A stretch of DNA of 64,000 nt from Bacillus sp. THAF10 (GTDB lineage Bacteria > Bacillota > Bacilli > Bacillales > Bacillaceae_I). A program made the translations under genes and the position numbers. The notes under the pieces were generated by a model. It was not told where the DNA came from. It saw only the letters and a list, made by a program, of their open reading frames with translations, and searched no databases. Shown here piece after piece: positions 12,101 through 20,000 of this stretch; the first letter of the stretch is position 1, and every line of letters begins with the position of its first letter. The stretch spans positions 3,172,501 to 3,236,500 of the forward strand of contig NZ_CP045403.1 in assembly GCF_009363695.1 (NCBI RefSeq), given 5' to 3'.

Positions 12101-15100
12101 CCTTGTTCATCATACAAGTTGATTTCTACATATGGTATCGCTTGTCCAGTAATCTTATTGGTTACTTGTCCCGATACTGTACCACTATTAGAAACACCCA
12201 TAACGATATTATTAACAACTGGCTCGCCATTTTTAAATTCAACTGTGGCTGTTTTCGTTTCATAGCCAGCTTTTCGGTAGGCAACTTCAAACAAGCCTTC
12301 GTCATGGAATAGTTTATATGCTCCGCCACTTGATGGAACATGCACTCCAGTGTCAACAACTTCTACCGTAACATCCAAAGGATTTCCATTCTCATCAACA
12401 ACAGAACCACTCACTTCACCAAATTCAGCATCCATCACATATCGAACACCGTTCAGCATGATTTGCTGTTGCGTTGGCAACCATCCATTAAATGGAGATA
12501 CCCAAGGAGATGCAGCTCCTGTAGATAATAGTAAATGGGCACTATCTTCTGTTACACCTTTATACGCAACACCTGCTCCAACAAAGCCAAGTCTTGTGCT
12601 TCCTACGCTTGCAAGATTGCGACCGGAGTATTGATTAAACCAAACAAAGTCTCCATTGTGGTGAAGATCATAGTTTGTATTAACATCTAGTCCTTCCAAG
12701 ATAGGATGCGTTTCGTTTACACGTAGGCGAATAGTCGCTGGGTTATAGTCAGAGTCGTATTGAGCTGGGTCATTTCTAAACTCCCAAAGATGTCTTAAAC
12801 TACCATAGCTTATGCCCCAAGTATCAGCAAATACGACGCTAACTCCATGTTCATCCGCTGCTGCTACAAGCTCTTCAAACGCTTCCTCACTAGGTTTTTC
12901 ACCCATGGAAGTATAAGCACCATTCATGTATAAAACTTGATAGCTACCAATTTCATCCACAATGTCCCATCCACGTTGTTCAGCAGGAATGCCATTGTTA
13001 TTCAAGAATCTTGTAATTTCTCCATTGTAATCATCCAATACAGCTACATCAACAGGAGTCATTTCATAACTAACAGCGGTATTTTCTCCTGCTTTGACTT
13101 TTACTTCTATTACTTCATCTACATAGCCTGCAAAAGAAAATTGCACAGCATATGATCCTTCATATACCTCTGAGAAATTAAATTTCCCATCATTTCCAGA
13201 GCTACCCTCATGTGGTGTATCCAAAATAGTAATGGAAACATTCTCTAAAGCATGCTTTGTTCTTTTATCCTTCACTTCAACAGAGACGGAACCTAATGCA
13301 GCAGCCTCTAGCTCAAAATTCTTTATCGTGTTATAACCTGAAACAAACGTTATTTCTTCTACTTTTTGCTTTAATCCGTAATAAGCAACCTTCACATTGT
13401 ACGTTCCTGGGGAAGCGTGAAGTGTGTAAGCTCCGTTTTCGTCCGCTTCAACAGACACTCCAGTTTCCATGATCGTTAGCTTTGCTTGAACAGGTTGTCC
13501 ATCGGTATTTGTAATTGTACCAGTTAATTTCCCAGGTGCTTCAAAACTGGTGACACCAGAATGATCTCCAACCACAACTTGTCCATCAGTAATAGCTACG
13601 CCTGTTGTACTGACGTTTTTCAAGCTATAGGTATGAAGCTTCTCACCAGTATAAACGTCATACACTTGAAGGTTTGAAGCAAGGTCTGCGACAAATAGAT
13701 AACCGTTACCAGACACAGCTCCACTGTTCACCATCGTGCTTCCATTTTGTGCTAGCCACACAAGCTCTCCATTGGTTTTATTAAATGCTTTTATAACTGG
13801 TTTTGCAGAAGAACCAATGATGATTAAGTCGTCATAAACGATAGGAGAACCAGCCTGTGTATCACCAATATCCGCTGCACTCCATAACAAATTGCCTGTT
13901 GCAGCGTCAAAAGCGTTTAATGTACCAGTACCTTTATTGAAGTTCGTGCTAACTGCATACACTACTCCATCTACATATACTGGACTTGAAGCGAACCCTT
14001 GATCTTCTAGGGTGATTTTCCACTTCTCACTTCCGTCTGCTAAAGAAAGTGCTGATAAAGATTTAGAATCATATGTCCCTACATATAGGAAACCCTCACC
14101 CATTGCAGCTCCAAAGAACGATCCGTCACCTATAGCGCTCTCCCAAAGCTTTGCACCAGTTTCAGCATCAAGTGCTACAGCCTTTGCATTCTCTTCCATA
14201 TAAGAGGATATATATATAACCCCATCATGATAGATTGGTGTTTCATAAATGGCTGGAAACTCCACACTTGCCGTCCATTTAGTCATGCCCGACTCTAAAT
14301 GGATTGCATAAATTTTACTGTCCGCGCCTCCAGCAACGTAAACTATTCCATCTACAACTGTAGGCGTGGAACGATTCGTACCTCCTGTTCTAATGGACCA
14401 TACTTCTTCACCAGTACGTTGGTCTACTGCTACCACATAACCACGGTCAGTAGTGAAGATTACTTTTCCTTCCGCAATAACTGGAGAATTAAATAATAGT
14501 TGACCACTAGACTCATAGAACCAAGTTTCTTCTAGATTTTCTGCATCTACTTCTGCATTTGTAACTGCATTTCTAGAATAGTTATTCTTAGAGGTTGCCC
14601 AATCTTCCAAAGCTGTTACAGAAGTAGCTTCAACCACAAAATTTACCGTTGTATTTTTATCTACATTGATTGTCTGAGAGGTTTGTTTTATACCCTTCCC
14701 ATTCACAACTATCGTGTATTTATCTTGAGGTACGCTTTCAATGAAAAACTTCCCTTCAGCATCGGTTCTAACGGTTTGCAGTGGAGTATCCACTACACGT
14801 ACATACGCATAAGGGACAGGGGACCCTTCTGTATTTTTAACCGTCCCTTCGATATTAAATCTTGCTGCAGTTTCTAGTGCCCATGCCTTTTCTACAACAC
14901 TGCCTTTTGTCACGTCCATCGTTTCCGTAATGGAATGAAAACCAAATGAACTAACAATAACTTCGTGCTTGCCCTCACGAACCTTAAAGCTAAATTGACC
15001 ATCTTCTTTTACTTCCACACGAAGCTCTTCTTTTGGTAAGAAAATTTCACCAGAAATAGGATTTCCAGCTGTATCTTTTAATGTACCTTTTACTTCTCCA

Positions 15101-16713
15101 GCAAAAGCCGCTTCCGTGACAGCCTGATATACGTTAACAATACCGTGTCCATAATTGTCATTAGGTAAAGCTCCCATATGACTTTCCGTACGAGCTGTTC
15201 TTTCTAGCAAATCTGCGACTTCATCAATGGTTAAGTCAGGTTGACTTTGTAAAATTAAGGCAATCGCTCCAGTAACATGTGGAGCTGCCATTGATGTTCC
15301 ACTAATTGTGTTATAGCCACCATCTGGCCAAGCGGAATAAATTTGATGACCAGGAGCTGTTACTTCTGGCTTCACATATCTCACTAGTTCTCCATTTTCA
15401 TCTGGCCATGAAACCGGTCCTCTACTTGAAAAAGAAGCGATTTGATCATTTACATCAGATGCTCCAATAGCAAACGATTCTGGAAAGCTACCTGGCGATC
15501 CTACTGTTTGTGCGCCAGGTCCTTCATTGCCAGCTGAAAAGAGTGGAAATATTCCAGCAGCTACCCATGCACGTACACCTTCTAAAAACTCCGTACGGTA
15601 TGTATCCGCACTACCCCAAGAATTATTAACCACGTGTGGAGCTTTCGTTGCATCTCCACCAGGAGCTAAAAACCATTCAAATGCTTGGTGAATTGCTGAT
15701 GCAGTTGTCCCACCAGAATCATTGAAGATTTTTGCTGCAATCCATTCCGCGCCAGGAGCTACCCCTATTGGTTCTCCTGCACCGCCACCTACTGCAGATC
15801 CGGCTACGTGTGTTCCATGACCATGTCCATCATTAGGTGTCGTGTATCCATGTCCAGATAAGTCGATCCAAGAGTATTGATGATTGCCATCACGACCACG
15901 ATAGTTGTGGCTAAGTGCATCATGATTCCCAGAAACCCCTGTATCCATGATACCTACAACAATTCCTTCTCCTTGGAGCTTGTATTCTCCCCATACCTTT
16001 GGAGCAAAAATTTTCTCTAATCCCCATTCAGGTAGGCGTGGCGGAGTATCTTCCACTTGTATTTCCGGAACATTTATTTCTCTATCTAATGTAATTCTTT
16101 TTACATCTTCTCTTTGAGCAATTACCTCTAATGCTTCTTTATTGATGGTAGCTGACAATCCATTAATGACCCAAAGTGTCTGAATATCGCTTACCATTTT
16201 ATTACTTTCGAACTCTTGTAATTGTTGCATTAATTTATTCTGTGAGGCTAAAGAAATGCTTTTTAATTTGTCCACCACAGCTTTTACTCTATCTGCTCTG
16301 TTATCTATAGATGAAACCTCCGCAGACAACTCCGCCATATCTACAGCATCCGTTAGGCGGATAATGACATTAACCTTGCCCTCTGAATCTAGTTCTTTTA
16401 TAATATCTTTTTCTACCTTACCTTCTATTACAAAATCATCCTCATCATATTCTGGTTCAGAGGATAAGTTTATTCCATCTAACAAACTAGGGATTCCATT
16501 TTCCGAAACTTCACTATTGTATCCTTCTAAATTATGTTGAACATTTTGTTCTCTTTCTTTTTCTAATTGCTTTTCTTGCTCTACTGTTAAATTGGTCACA
16601 TCCTCAGACATCTGAGCATCGGCCAACCCTGGCATGAACAAACTTATAAGCATTAAAAAGATCATAAAAAGAGAGAAATACTTCTTTTTCCTCATAATGT
16701 AAGATGAACTCAA
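6196..16713 (-). CDS. Giant secreted S8 subtilisin-like protease with PQQ propeller, five GATase-like modules and CWB2 repeats
   Basis: This 3505-residue exoprotein starts with a signal peptide (about 1-33) and an I9-like propeptide (about 90-215). The S8 domain has Asp257 (IMDTG), His299 (HGTHVAG), Asn363/364 (NNSWG) and Ser474 (GTSMAAP). Two carboxypeptidase-regulatory-like domains follow (about 540-700), then a PQQ-type beta-propeller (about 705-1055). Next come alternating pairs of regulatory-like domains and GATase/ThuA-like modules starting near 1217, 1593, 1970, 2350 and 2732. It ends with Ig-like domains (about 2940-3110) and three CWB2 cell-wall-binding repeats (about 3214-3505). I found no cysteine. 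The start is TTG at 16711-16713, chosen because CGGGGGTG lies 8 nt upstream. The in-frame ATG at 16695 has no ribosome binding site. It probably acts on or at the cell wall. Protease activity is supported by an intact triad, but the role of the middle region is unknown. Confidence 0.9.
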   Translation of the reverse strand: MSSSYIMRKKKYFSLFMIFLMLISLFMPGLADAQMSEDVTNLTVEQEKQLEKEREQNVQHNLEGYNSEVSENGIPSLLDGINLSSEPEYDEDDFVIEGKVEKDIIKELDSEGKVNVIIRLTDAVDMAELSAEVSSIDNRADRVKAVVDKLKSISLASQNKLMQQLQEFESNKMVSDIQTLWVINGLSATINKEALEVIAQREDVKRITLDREINVPEIQVEDTPPRLPEWGLEKIFAPKVWGEYKLQGEGIVVGIMDTGVSGNHDALSHNYRGRDGNHQYSWIDLSGHGYTTPNDGHGHGTHVAGSAVGGGAGEPIGVAPGAEWIAAKIFNDSGGTTASAIHQAFEWFLAPGGDATKAPHVVNNSWGSADTYRTEFLEGVRAWVAAGIFPLFSAGNEGPGAQTVGSPGSFPESFAIGASDVNDQIASFSSRGPVSWPDENGELVRYVKPEVTAPGHQIYSAWPDGGYNTISGTSMAAPHVTGAIALILQSQPDLTIDEVADLLERTARTESHMGALPNDNYGHGIVNVYQAVTEAAFAGEVKGTLKDTAGNPISGEIFLPKEELRVEVKEDGQFSFKVREGKHEVIVSSFGFHSITETMDVTKGSVVEKAWALETAARFNIEGTVKNTEGSPVPYAYVRVVDTPLQTVRTDAEGKFFIESVPQDKYTIVVNGKGIKQTSQTINVDKNTTVNFVVEATSVTALEDWATSKNNYSRNAVTNAEVDAENLEETWFYESSGQLLFNSPVIAEGKVIFTTDRGYVVAVDQRTGEEVWSIRTGGTNRSTPTVVDGIVYVAGGADSKIYAIHLESGMTKWTASVEFPAIYETPIYHDGVIYISSYMEENAKAVALDAETGAKLWESAIGDGSFFGAAMGEGFLYVGTYDSKSLSALSLADGSEKWKITLEDQGFASSPVYVDGVVYAVSTNFNKGTGTLNAFDAATGNLLWSAADIGDTQAGSPIVYDDLIIIGSSAKPVIKAFNKTNGELVWLAQNGSTMVNSGAVSGNGYLFVADLASNLQVYDVYTGEKLHTYSLKNVSTTGVAITDGQVVVGDHSGVTSFEAPGKLTGTITNTDGQPVQAKLTIMETGVSVEADENGAYTLHASPGTYNVKVAYYGLKQKVEEITFVSGYNTIKNFELEAAALGSVSVEVKDKRTKHALENVSITILDTPHEGSSGNDGKFNFSEVYEGSYAVQFSFAGYVDEVIEVKVKAGENTAVSYEMTPVDVAVLDDYNGEITRFLNNNGIPAEQRGWDIVDEIGSYQVLYMNGAYTSMGEKPSEEAFEELVAAADEHGVSVVFADTWGISYGSLRHLWEFRNDPAQYDSDYNPATIRLRVNETHPILEGLDVNTNYDLHHNGDFVWFNQYSGRNLASVGSTRLGFVGAGVAYKGVTEDSAHLLLSTGAASPWVSPFNGWLPTQQQIMLNGVRYVMDAEFGEVSGSVVDENGNPLDVTVEVVDTGVHVPSSGGAYKLFHDEGLFEVAYRKAGYETKTATVEFKNGEPVVNNIVMGVSNSGTVSGQVTNKITGQAIPYVEINLYDEQGNLVAEEVSSINGAYDIAGLDEATYRLEIILRDYVTYKQTIEVASEPIQLNIELYPSPDVGVIGDSSFGSLRELLEGHGIEATDYSNISSILPELQNLDVVFFNDQSTTSVTLEVLEEFLAEADKHEVSVIFGDTYWSGSGLNHLVNRFQDPESRTTHRDRNSSAGYVVLEKNPIFGDLEPGDFVDILLPNRSDIAYFEGYSGYPIANIKHEAHEEAHGSGIAYKPRTGTSMELLMSGHGISFTHDNRHYTESGKQIFVNAILWAAYIEYNTIEGYITDEEGNPLYAHVQVEGEGLSSWTDPETGYFSIAALDGDYDLEINSFAYQTAAKSVTVNEDLGQFTVKMALQESIGSIEGKFFDENTLEGIQGVHIEVKDHPREATTNVSGNFTMEHFVPGTYSLVVKKEGYVQQEMEVEVKADEATVLNRKMKPSPKIGVIVDGQLSSVVNLKDYLTPRGYIVEDLYYTDLDRISDYDLIFANSDYNNSLNPEKQVFLDFVKELDKTETSVIWTGNGGPRGSIRFLVDYVGDPAIERAGSLSSSQNVLTVDIIEDHPLFEGVKRDENGQFSFAGRYYYGFDGYTGKTIATVSHPGQGELGSFAAYGGRTLNSVEVLLSNMTIGYGFTESTYFDESRERILNNALVWALDNTEPLVGEIHGQINNNFDRGVSSVITVEETGYTFKTEPDGSFFLALDTGTYTLNVEAFGHEDKSFEVNVVRGESKEETYVITSENAGLIKGHVKAEDTNAGIKGALIRLEGTPLQTTTDENGYYELQAPAGVTYQARVTANGYTPQVVPAQVEKDEEVTLNFTLGISQKIAVVGTSTNNGRLVPFLEQQGYEAIAWLNGDVDQLMEELEEYVLVILNDRNSSAMPEAKFKDFLDLADSYGVSTIFTSQFAGGTIRDLSSFYGDPASVTQGFSPGHINYTVVEDHPIFAGYEVGDVIRIADNGESNQQWSYFTEYSGTKLADLTHDEKGTLGDGVAYKFSTANSVHVLLGSLHAGSYGHPNSRWTEDAKRIFVNAVDWAMSASLGEIVGTVQDQEGEPIAGATVSIESEGLTTQTNAEGQYRIGIGTGSYEVKARAHGYSTQTVTVDVEELGQAVELNFEMEKTDRMSLSGNITDLDGKGINGAMVTLKEKEGLYEESVETDDTGSYVFEELIAGEYEIEVKVNGYQTITQAVSIEDGASVELDFKLSDFNVAVLGDVKTSLTDFLNENGFAAQSRNWDIVDDVYNYSVIIVNEKDATEEQINKLIEESDKNETSLVFTDTWGVDGSIQLLEKVFGSPTVAEHGYNEGAIHVEALQEHGIFSGLDGETIKIHSEKSPYATFENYEGVTLASLKVDGEDKGATIAYDFRSENHMHLLLSTYAVNNMISPTQGWTQQGKQLYLQAIEWARDGVQELPEAPIADEEEIISTDGNVKITGKAEYRSTVTLLNGEEVLATASPEKDGTFSIEVSGLEDNEYELNLVAHNFAGEVISDTKVMVIVDREAPQLNVTSPVNNMVTGKEVVDVNGSATDANLDEVLVNGEKVEVNDAGEFSTRIILEEGTHTITVEATDLAGKVTKVERQVTVDLSTPEMTDLSPSADLYVKTGDKVDISFRSESEGGTATYSIKLPAQFTTQTTGNMMEEVEPGVYKGTWTVPANVDLQGAVIEVEFMDVAGNRVVQETAGKLFISKESISRISGATRSLTAIEISKNGWTSADTVVLARLDNYADALAGAPLAYKLGAPILLTKTAKLSDGVLDEIQRLGATKVVVLGGTKAINDGVVDALKEEGLKVSRISGSDRYETASLIANHVAPKGTTKAVVANGRNFPDALSVASYAAMQGLPILLTKPDELPSSTNKALKALGVTNSMVIGGTAVVNEKVMDKIPGSIRVSGKDRYETNIAVAKAFNMVSQNMYVATGRNFADALTGSVLAAKNNSGILLVGNNVSTALSQYLKENNVNRLTMFGGEKAVSEEVAAELEKIIK
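7896..13065 (-). repeat. Five-fold internal repeat in the giant protease: GATase-like module plus two regulatory-like domains
   Basis: Five modules begin with a beta-strand of the form (V/I)(A/G)V(L/I/V)G/D near nucleotides 13050, 11932, 10803, 9662 and 8515, a spacing of about 1.12-1.15 kb. Each module has a centre with (E/D)HP(I/L)(F/L)xG (variants THPILEG, KNPIFGD, EHGIFSG). Each ends in a helix like RIFVNAVDWA, QIFVNAILWA, RILNNALVWA or QLYLQAIEWA, as in ThuA/GATase-like folds. The first four are separated by two domains of about 80 residues containing GxV.D..GxP motifs. The copies are clearly diverged at the residue level. Confidence 0.8.
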
Positions 16714-17010
16714 GCCTTTCGCACCCCCGTGTTTTTTTTCAACTGAGACTTTACTCCTGCATCCTCCCTTCTTTCTCTCATCTAAACTAAACTAGTTAAG
16801 CTTTTTCAAGCTCTGGATGGGTAAAAGAAGGGTGATGGATGACTTATTCGGATGTGAAAATCTCAGCTTCATTAACGTTTCATGGTGAATGCTTGAAGGT
16901 TAACTTTCTAAGCTCAACTTGCTATATATTTATTTCGACAAGGAAAATAAATTTCCTACTAAAATATATAGAAAATTTCAATTTTTCTATATATATTGAA
17001 AAATCTGAAT
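16714..17010 (-). other. Intergenic leader of the giant protease gene
   Basis: There is no gene in this stretch of about 300 nt. A possible weak promoter for the leftward gene is TTGAAA followed 17 nt later by TTTAGA (complement of about 16782-16810), whose -10 is poor. The part at 16920-17000 is very AT-rich. I see no repeat shared with other parts of the window. Confidence 0.4.
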
Positions 17011-17056
17011 AAAAAAGGAGGAATGCTGTAGTACTGCGGAGCATTCCTCCTTTTTT
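17011..17056 (-). terminator. Terminator of the 1712-aa protease gene
   Basis: A 17-bp stem AAAAAAGGAGGAATGCT / AGCATTCCTCCTTTTTT closes a 12-nt loop. It lies 10 bp past the stop codon of the gene ending at 17067. Confidence 0.93.
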
Positions 17057-17066
17057 CAACAATATA

Positions 17067-20000
17067 CTACTTTAGTAGAGCTTTTAAATTACGTTCAACA
17101 TCTTGTGAAACAGCTGATTTTCCACCAAAAATAGTTACTCTGTTAAAAGTGGAATTCTGCATATAATTTTTTGTCACTTCTGGTAGTAAATCTTGTTTTA
17201 CTAGAAGAATTCCACTGCCGTTTTTAGAAGCTAACACAGCACCTGTTAAAGCGTCAGCAAAGGATTTCCCTGTAGCGATGTAAATATGATTATTCTCCAC
17301 ACCAAACTCCTTTGCTACCTCCACATTTGTCTCATATCTATCCTTTCCTCTTACTCTCATAGGCTTAGGAAGCTTTTTCATTACTTCATCACTTATGGCT
17401 TGTGATCCACCAACCACAATACTTTCTTTTACCCCTAAATGACTAATTGCCTTCACTGTGCCATTTGGGAGCTTATTCGTATCGGCAAGTAGTACTGGAA
17501 TCCCTTCTATTGCAGCATGAGAAGCAATGGATATAGCATCTGGAAAGTTTTTCCCATATACGATAATTGCCTTATTTGAGCCATTTGGTGCAACTTTGTT
17601 GGCAATCATGGCAGCGGTTTCTGAGGAAGTAGCACCTGATATTCTCTCTACCTCTAGTCCTTCATCTTCCAATGAAGAAATGACCTCATCACTAACTGCT
17701 TGTGTTCCACCAAGCACAACCACTTTGCTCGCACCTAAACGTTCTATTTCATTCATTACAGCGTTTGGAAGACGTTCTGTTTTAGTTAATAGGATTGGCG
17801 CGTTATATTTATGTGCTAAAGGTACACCTGCTAACGCATCCGTAAACTTGTCTCCCCTCGCTAAAACGACTATTTCTGCTGATTGGAAACCTTCTTTGCT
17901 TATGCTAATAGCAGTTTCATAGCGGTCTGGACCATACAATCTTGAGACTTTTTCTAAAATCAAGTGGATTTTACCATCTACTAATAGTTCTGTTTTATTT
18001 CTTGCTTCATCGAAATGTTCAATGTGGAAGGTGACGTTTTCAAAAGAAGCGTCCTTAGGAATAGTCCAGTCTACCTCATACACAAAAGGTTGTACTTCAT
18101 TCATTTGAAGCTCATCAATTGTTTGACCATTTTCATCTTTTATTTTTACCGTTGCAGTACCATCTCTTGTATCACTTTGTATGGATACCTTCACAGTTTC
18201 CCCTGGAAATTTCTGAAGATCTTTACCTGGGTTTGCCTCATTAATGACTGGAGCCTTCGTATCAAGGATCACTTCAATTTTTGTACTTTCCTCATTTCCT
18301 GCTAAATCATTTGCTGTTATCAAAATGTCATTACTTCCCTCAACTAGGGTTACTTCATGGGTAAACTCACCATTTTCACCAATAGATACTTCTTCATCAT
18401 TTAATGTTACGTTATGAAGATGATTGTCCGTAACCGCCCCAGTCACTATTATTTTCTGTTCTCTCGTTACCAAGCCTTTAGTTGGGGATTCAAGAGAAAT
18501 AATTGGATTAGAAACATCTTTAACAATTTTTAAAGTCTCTGAAGGAGATGACTCCATGTTATCAACTGTCAGTGTTGCATAAATGTTATTGTCTCCTTCA
18601 TCAAGAATAACCTCCGTTGCAAACTGCAGATTGTCCGTTTGGACAGAGCCCACAAAAACACCATTATTGTAGATATTAACTAAACCATTTTCGGTAACGT
18701 GACCAGAAAGGGAGTAATTCTCTTGATTGGTATATTTAATGGATGTAGCATCATCCAGATCTGGTACATGGACGACATGGTACATATGAGACCTAATCAT
18801 AAAATTCCCATTAGAAGAACTAAGCTTAGTGAATGTCCCATTTTTATCCATCTGGTAGGATCGGTCTGCAAAAGGAGAACTTTCATCAATTCCTACACCA
18901 GGAACATCTGGAAAGTTACCAGTTTGAATAACCACTGCAAAGTAGTCCTTATCCGTTTCAAAATCGTATTCACTTAAGTCAACGAAATTCCATTCTCCTC
19001 TTTTTCCTTGCACTTGTTTAGGTGCGAAGGCTCTCTTACCTGGATTTCCTTCATCATTGCTCTCATGAATGGTAACAGAAAACTCGTTCCCACCCGGCAT
19101 CGGCCAATTTTGTTCCCACAGATAAACACTTATGCCTGCTAATTTTGAAAGCTTTTCAGGTGTCATTTTTGTCACAAAACCAAAACCACTTTCATAATAA
19201 GCTTTCGCATTTTCAGCAGTTCCATCATCATATCCCATTGCTTTTCCTGGGAATGAATTTAATTCTACTGTCATGGCAGTTGTTTCAGCTCCTACCACTT
19301 CCATGGCAATTGTTTCTTTGTGATAATTAGGGAGAGAGAAGGTGACAGTATAGGAGCCTTCCAAGACATTTTCGATATTAGAAGAACCGTTTTCATCTGT
19401 TACTTCTATCGGCAATCTTCCATCCTCTACTACCTTCACTTCCACACCCTCGATAGGTTCTTGTGATTTTTTATCAATGACAGTGAAGGAAATTTCTCCT
19501 TTTGGAATTTCAGCTAACATAAAGTTTTTTGTCAGCACTTCTTCATCCTTCAACTCAAATTCTTCTTGCTGAGCAAAATACCCGTATGTTTCTACGCGTA
19601 GGGTATATTTTTCACCTTCTGGAGTTGCACGGTGAAGAATATGATAAGAGCCATCCTCTAGGCTCGTCTTAACCGTTCTGCCTGTTTCTACCACCGTGAC
19701 ATATGCCTCCACTGGCAGACCGGAATTGTTTGTTTTTACCGTTGGTTTATTCTCTTCAGTCGTTTTATGATGGAATTTAGGTTTTTCTATGGAAGCTTTG
19801 ACACCAGAAACCTCCAACCTGTCTGGCTGTGCAACATTGTTAATAGAAAGCTCGTCTAAATACAGACCAGCATGTTCAATTTTCTCATCGGAAGTAAATT
19901 GAATTGCTACAAAAACCTGATTCTCCGATCCTGCATACGAATCTAAATTTATTGCAAGGTCTTGCCATGTTCTTTCTCTTCCTGTAAACATTTCTACTTC

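Noticed and set aside
6428..16540. Many plus-strand frames of 60-95 codons opposite the giant protease gene
   Set aside because: The minus-strand frame encodes continuous recognisable domains; the opposite frames lack ribosome binding sites and families.
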